Below are positions 59,516 to 64,000 of a stretch of DNA of 64,000 nt, one piece after another. How positions within the stretch are numbered: the stretch's first letter is position 1; each line of letters begins with the position of its first letter. Made by a program: the position numbers and the translations under genes. The DNA comes from Scylla paramamosain (taxonomy: Eukaryota > Arthropoda > Malacostraca > Decapoda > Portunidae), in the NCBI RefSeq assembly GCF_035594125.1, contig NC_087181.1, forward strand, positions 8,813,817 through 8,877,816, given 5' to 3'. The notes under the pieces are model-generated. The model did not search any database, had not been told where the DNA came from, and saw only the letters and a list, made by a program, of their open reading frames with translations.

Positions 59516-60740
59516 ATGAATTATAGACCGATATTTTTACTTGAACTGCCTAGGAAAATATATGAGAGGATTATTTTAAACATACTTAATGTATTTCTTG
59601 TCGACAACAGTGTAATCACTAACAGGCAACACGGCTTTCGATCACATAGAGGGACCACTGCAGCTATAACGATTATTTATGAAAGCATTGCAAATGCCTT
59701 AGCTAATAAAGATCAAGTATATCTAGTCATCCGGGATGTAGCAAAAGCTTTTGACAAAGTCTGGCACAATGGCCTAAAATATAAGATTATGAAGCTAAAG
59801 CTACCTAACATCTTGGAAAAAACTTTATGCAACTTTTTAGAAGATAGAGAGGCAAAAAAAATAATTGGTAACGAGTGCAGTAACAACATTTACCTTCAAA
59901 GTGGTGTCCCACAGGGCAGTATATTATCGCCAACTCTCTACAGCATCTTTACCAATGACATGCTTCTTGCAGGCCCTGGCTGCATTGACATAATGTATGA
60001 AGATGATATGATGCAAATAATCACAACTCCTAGCAAATAAAAAATAAAAAAAAACATGATGAGAATCAAGGCTGAGAGATAGATAGGATTAACAGATATG
60101 AGGACCTTTGGAAAATAAAGACAAGTGAGGACAAATTTAAAATAATTCCCATCTCGCAATAAAGGCTTCATACGAGTACACTAACAATAAATAACAAACA
60201 AGTCAGAACTAGCACAGAAGGAAAAGTTGTAGGTTTAAAAATGCAATGTTCTGGATTTGTAGGACATATCATTAATGTTAAGAATAAAGGACAGGCAGTA
60301 TTGTCTGAATTACGTAGATTCATTCGCCTAACATCAAAATTAAAAACAACGCTAATCAAAACACAGTTAATCCCCATGCTTGAATACCCACCCATTCCCC
60401 TTTGTTGTGCTTCTAACTTCCAAAGGTTGAGCCTCCAAAGAATCCTTAACAAAATTCTTAAATTCATTCATCAACATGAGGATGACTTCCTACTTATCGA
60501 TGAATTACACGAACACTGTAATATTACACCACTAAATATCTCAATTCATAACAAGGCGATTAATATATGGAACAATATCCATTTAATTGACCCTGATCTC
60601 TGTAACACACTAACTACAGCATATGAAAATGACCACTGATGGTTCCCTAAAACTAGTAAAATAATAAATTTACCAAAACCTCTTAACAAAATGATAGAAA
60701 AAACATTATTTACATTAATTTACGTTGATTGAAATAAAAT
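59516..60740 (+). pseudogene. LINE-J ORF2, RT and C-terminal region, YEDD variant
   Basis: The 174-codon frame 59516-60040 reads MNYRPIFLLELPRKIYERII, RQHGFRSHRGTTAAITIIYE, VIRDVAKAFDKVWHNGLKYK, YLQSGVPQGSILSPTLYSIF and DIMYEDDMMQIITTPSK. The motif C box is YEDD (59996-60007) where the other copy and the family have YADD, a GCN-to-GAA change. The C-terminal part continues after frame changes as the 132-codon frame 60241-60639 (LIPMLEYPPIPLCCASNFQR, KFIHQHEDDFLLIDEL). The 3' UTR follows with AATAAA at 60745. Confidence 0.88.
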
Positions 60741-60976
60741 AATTGAATAAAGAAATTATACCTTTAATCAATTGCAGTGCTCCATAACAATAATGATGAT
60801 TAATCATCATACTCACCTCTCACACGTACCTTATTTATTTACTTACCTTTTATAACAGAATATAAGTACAATATCACCTGAAAGGGAAAATGATAAAAAA
60901 AAACATTATTTTACATTAATTTACATTAATTGAAATAAAATAATTGAATAAAGAAATTATACCTTTAATCAATTCA
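60692..60976. repeat. Direct repeat of the LINE-J 3' UTR, 80-bp unit
   Basis: A segment running AAAACATTATTTACATTAAT to TTATACCTTTAATCAATT occurs at about 60695-60772 and again at 60898-60974, 203 bp apart. Each contains AATTGAATAAAGAAATTATA with a poly(A) signal. The intervening 120 bp is AT-rich. Confidence 0.85.
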
Positions 60977-61142
60977 TTAGTAAGTTAAAAATCATGAACT
61001 GTGTTTGTATGAAATTTATTAAAAACAACAATGAATATTTACAAGATATTATACTAGTTCTTGTTTACGACAACACTCACCTACTTTATATACTCACCAA
61101 CTTATACTGACTTCGTACATTCCTCTTTATTTTACTGTTGTT

Positions 61143-61822
<680 letters not shown>

Positions 61823-61826
61823 ATGT

Positions 61827-61980
61827 ATAAATGGGCAGGAGGTTTTCTCTTTTACATATTTCGTTGAAAGTGATGCTTAACTCAACATTTATGATTTTCT
61901 TCATGATGTTTTCTTTTTCACGAAGGAGTGTCTTACTCTCTTTTGTAAGAATATTGATGATTTTCCCTTAGGATATCATC
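61827..61980 (-). pseudogene. Penelope-like element, N-terminal ORF start
   Basis: Minus-strand reading gives ILTKESKTLLREKENIMKKI and [20 protein letters not shown], running into the AT array. The ENLLPxYT motif after a Lys/Glu-rich helix resembles the text preceding the RT domain in crustacean Penelope-like elements as I recall it. It is truncated by the microsatellite, so no RT is present. It follows the TATA and hammerhead-like segment in the expected order. Confidence 0.55.
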
Positions 61981-61990
61981 TTCGCCAGTT

Positions 61991-62093
61991 CGCAATTTCG
62001 GGTCCTTGACCCTTTTTCAGTGGCAGAGGAGGTTGTTGTCTTCTCGGAGGTTGTGTAAAGAATGACAGGCCAGTGCCGCGGGCTCGTTTTATA
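61991..62093 (-). promoter_or_regulatory. Penelope leader: TATA box and hammerhead-like motif
   Basis: On the minus strand TATAAAA (62093-62087) lies about 70 nt upstream of CTGAAAA, a GGGTC-AAG-GACCC hairpin, then GAAA (62020-61995). The consensus hammerhead core is CUGANGA, stem II, GAAA. Here stem II is perfect and GAAA is intact, but the G of CUGANGA is A. Penelope-like elements are known to carry hammerhead ribozymes in their terminal repeats, so a decayed one is plausible. A possible stem I (TGGC/GCCA) is weak. Confidence 0.4.
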
Positions 62094-62133
62094 CAGCTGC
62101 CTCGGGTCTGGGCTCGGGCAGCTCGGCTTCTGA

Positions 62134-62400
62134 TTAGCTGGGAGCGGCTGGGTTCAGGCTTCGCTTCATACTCGGGAGCGCTTGTAGGTCTTGGTTCTGT
62201 ATGTTAAGCTTTGGCTCTAAGCTCTTGATATGTTGGGCTTCTAAGATGGGGAGGCGTCTGTTATCCTTGCATGTGGTGATGATCTCCGTTTGTTCTTCAA
62301 GGTATTTTCTAGTGAGTGAGGTTTTGTGCACTTGGGTCACGTGGGTCTTGAGCGCACCTGATGTTAGGTGGTAGCTGAGTCTTCTACTTAATCGCATTGT
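62134..62400 (-). pseudogene. Penelope-like GIY-YIG endonuclease, C-terminal part
   Basis: The minus strand reads MRLSRRLSYHLTSGALKTHV, then QVHKTSLTRKYLEEQTEIIT, NRRLPILEAQHIKSLEPKLN and LPSMKRSLNPAAPS before a stop. TLSRRLxxHLxSGAxKxH followed by RRLxILEAxHIxxxxPxLNxQ is the C-terminal half of the GIY-YIG domain of endonuclease-bearing Penelope-like elements; the Glu of LEA is the conserved catalytic acid. The GIY and YIG boxes and all RT upstream are missing. Lying before a leader and a second N-terminus on the same strand, it looks like the tail of one unit in a head-to-tail pair. Confidence 0.8.
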
Positions 62401-62855
62401 CGTCTTCCAGTTCAGCTGTTATATGGTACGGACCTCCTCTCTCGGCCTCGTTGCTTCCACGTCCACTTTGTGGACTTAGTCTCGGTGAGACAGCAGGCTT
62501 GGGGACTTAGTCTCTGACATAGAGAAGAATTTCTTACTGGTTAAGCCAGTTTTGTCCACTTGTGGACTTAGTTTCTGCAACACAAGACCAATAGGGATTC
62601 TGTTCCTGTCTCTCTCTCTACAGTAGTGATTTGGACTTCACAGCTTTTTGCCCAATTAGACGTGCACGAGAACGCTACGAAGCCGAACCCTGAAGGTTTA
62701 CAGACTAGCTGTTCTTCATGAAGGGGCCCGTTAGACGGGTGGTTATAGAAAGTCCGTGCACAGGGCCATAGGGACTCTGATAGTTAGGAGTAAGACCTTC
62801 ACAGGGCAGCACTCTGTACTTAGGCAGGCAGAAGTGCTGTAGGTAGTATGTCAGA
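62401..62855 (+). other. Possible LINE-J 5' leader
   Basis: GC-richer sequence upstream of the LINE-J ORF1. GTGGACTTAGT or GGGACTTAGT occurs three times (62472, 62493, 62563). No coding text. It may be the LINE-J 5' UTR or unrelated DNA. Confidence 0.35.
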
Positions 62856-64000
62856 GTGAATCGAGTTAAAATAAAGAGTAGGAGATTCCCTAATAAAGAC
62901 AAAAAACTTGCACTTGTGAGCATACTGTGCAGAAATCAAATTCACATTACGAGTACAAGAGTGTTTACTGGTAATGAAGGCTTTGTAGTCTTAACTTATA
63001 ATGACAGTGACATTGAAAGGATCTTTTCTAATGATGTCAAAGTTGCTCTGGACAAAAAAAGGATTTATTTTCCCATTCTGCCTCCAGAGCAAAGGGTAAA
63101 GAAAAGCGTAATTGCCTCTAGAGTTGACCAGTTGGTTTATGAATGGGGAGAAGAAGAGATCAAGGAAGAGCTTTTAGCTCAAAATCGCTGGATACAAGAC
63201 GGAATCGAATTTGTCTATAAGTTCCCAAATTCATCCACATTAAAAATCACTTTCAGTCAAGCTAGCCTGGCAAACAAATATACTCAGACTGGACTTCTGG
63301 CTTTTAACATCAGTATTCCTCCAAATGAGATAAGACAGGAAACTTATATCCCCATCAAATGTTGCATGAAGTGTTACCATCTTGAGGAGCATTATACTAA
63401 AGATTGCCCTAAAGACAAGGAATATAAAATTTGGTCAGAATGTAGCAGCGAAGGGCACCTCTGGTTCCAGTGCCAAGAACATACTAAAAAAAAAATGTAT
63501 AAATTGTGGGGAAAACCATAGTTCTTTAGCTATGAAGTGCATAAAGAGGAAAATCATACTGAGAGAAAAGAGAAAAGATGAGAGAGAAAAGCAGGCCTCG
63601 ACCTACGCTGGAGTAACTAGAGCTGCTAGTAATATAACACCCATTCCAGTCCAAACTAAATTGCCAGAAATAACGAAAGAAGAAATGTAAAAAATTCAGA
63701 TATGTATTGGCCATGCCCAAAATAAAAACATAGAAAATTCAGGAAGCTATGCAGAAGAACTTAATGCAACTTAATTAAAGGCAAAAAATTTACCCAATAT
63801 AATTATACCAAATGATGCAACATCTAAACAGGCTCAAAGCATTACAAAAACAAATAAAGTACCTACAAAACCAAACACATCACAAGTAAAAGGAAAGATA
63901 TTAGACCAAAATAATAAAGTGAGTGACATGAGGAGTGATAAAAATGAGGATGTAAACATAGATGAAGAAATACAGTCAATGGAACAAAGCATATACCCAT
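62856..64000 (+). pseudogene. LINE-J ORF1 (Gag-like, zinc knuckles), runs off window
   Basis: Jockey-type ORF1 encodes an RNA-binding Gag-like protein. The first 221 codons read SILCRNQIHITSTRVFTGNE, LDKKRIYFPILPPEQRVKKS and VDQLVYEWGEEEIKEELLAQ, then the knuckles CMKCYHLEEHYTKDC and WSECSSEGHLWFQC (first Cys changed to Trp). A frameshift in the A-run at 63486-63495 moves the third, KKCINCGENHSSLAMKC, to another frame. After it come KRKDEREKQASTYAGVTRAA and a Lys/Asn-rich tail to 64000. No in-frame ATG precedes 62856, so the true N-terminus is probably lost or altered. It is separated from the upstream ORF2 copy by 2.1 kb and so belongs to a different insertion. Confidence 0.82.

Overview
The window looks like nuclear DNA of an arthropod, most likely a decapod crustacean. 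The grounds are very dense dinucleotide arrays (AT, CT, CA), a block of the arthropod telomere motif TTAGG at 61482-61558, tRNA-derived SINEs, and several LINE families of the kind common in crab, shrimp and crayfish genomes. I found no convincing single-copy host gene. Almost everything recognisable is a transposable element, nearly always broken, nested in another element or cut by microsatellites. The organism call is inference; the element calls rest on protein motifs read from the sequence.

Layout. 1-4602 is a decayed Ty3/Gypsy element on the minus strand (integrase, RNase H, RT, Gag going rightwards), split at 2494-3650 by a plus-strand DNA transposon copy. 4736-8190 holds copies of two unnamed repeats (called here B and A), with A present as two inverted arms. 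One poly(A)-tailed, single-ORF LINE family ('LINE-A', about 3.3 kb: 5' leader, APE endonuclease, RT, C-terminal region) recurs at least twelve times: 5221-5959, 9247-12508, 16786-18480, 18487-20816, 22329-24003, 24733-25696 plus 28361-28948, 30862-33012 plus 33922-34852, 33027-33920, 38270-38873, 44137-44743, 48033-49143 and 56269-57970. Three much older relics lie at 36130-36215, 36920-37740 and 45850-46010.

Between them lie a ZMYM1-like hAT transposase remnant (13440-16060, minus), a PIF/Harbinger fragment with a terminal-repeat-like end (16084-16785), a nearly complete CACTA-ended DNA transposon inside a LINE-A copy (25697-28360) with a dense cluster of 10-bp-phased GAA/TTC motifs upstream of its coding region, a CR1/Rex-like LINE tail (41829-42075) and a GC-rich block with a tRNA-like promoter (42080-42950).

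The last 12 kb is dominated by a compound (AT)n/pyrimidine-rich repeat (52200-53322, 55366-56052, 61143-61410) and a second LINE family ('LINE-J', Jockey-like) with an RT fragment (53326-54695), a nearly complete ORF2 (57984-60640) and a CCHC-knuckle ORF1 (62856-64000, running off the window). A palindrome with about 70-bp arms around a TTAGG core, itself flanked by (AT)n, sits at 61411-61629. Next to it is a Penelope-like element junction (61827-62400, minus): a GIY-YIG tail, a TATA box, a hammerhead-like motif and the start of another copy.

No genes work together as a host pathway here. The window records repeated insertion, nesting, template switching and microsatellite expansion. Boundaries are estimated by comparing copies by eye; no identity percentages were computed.
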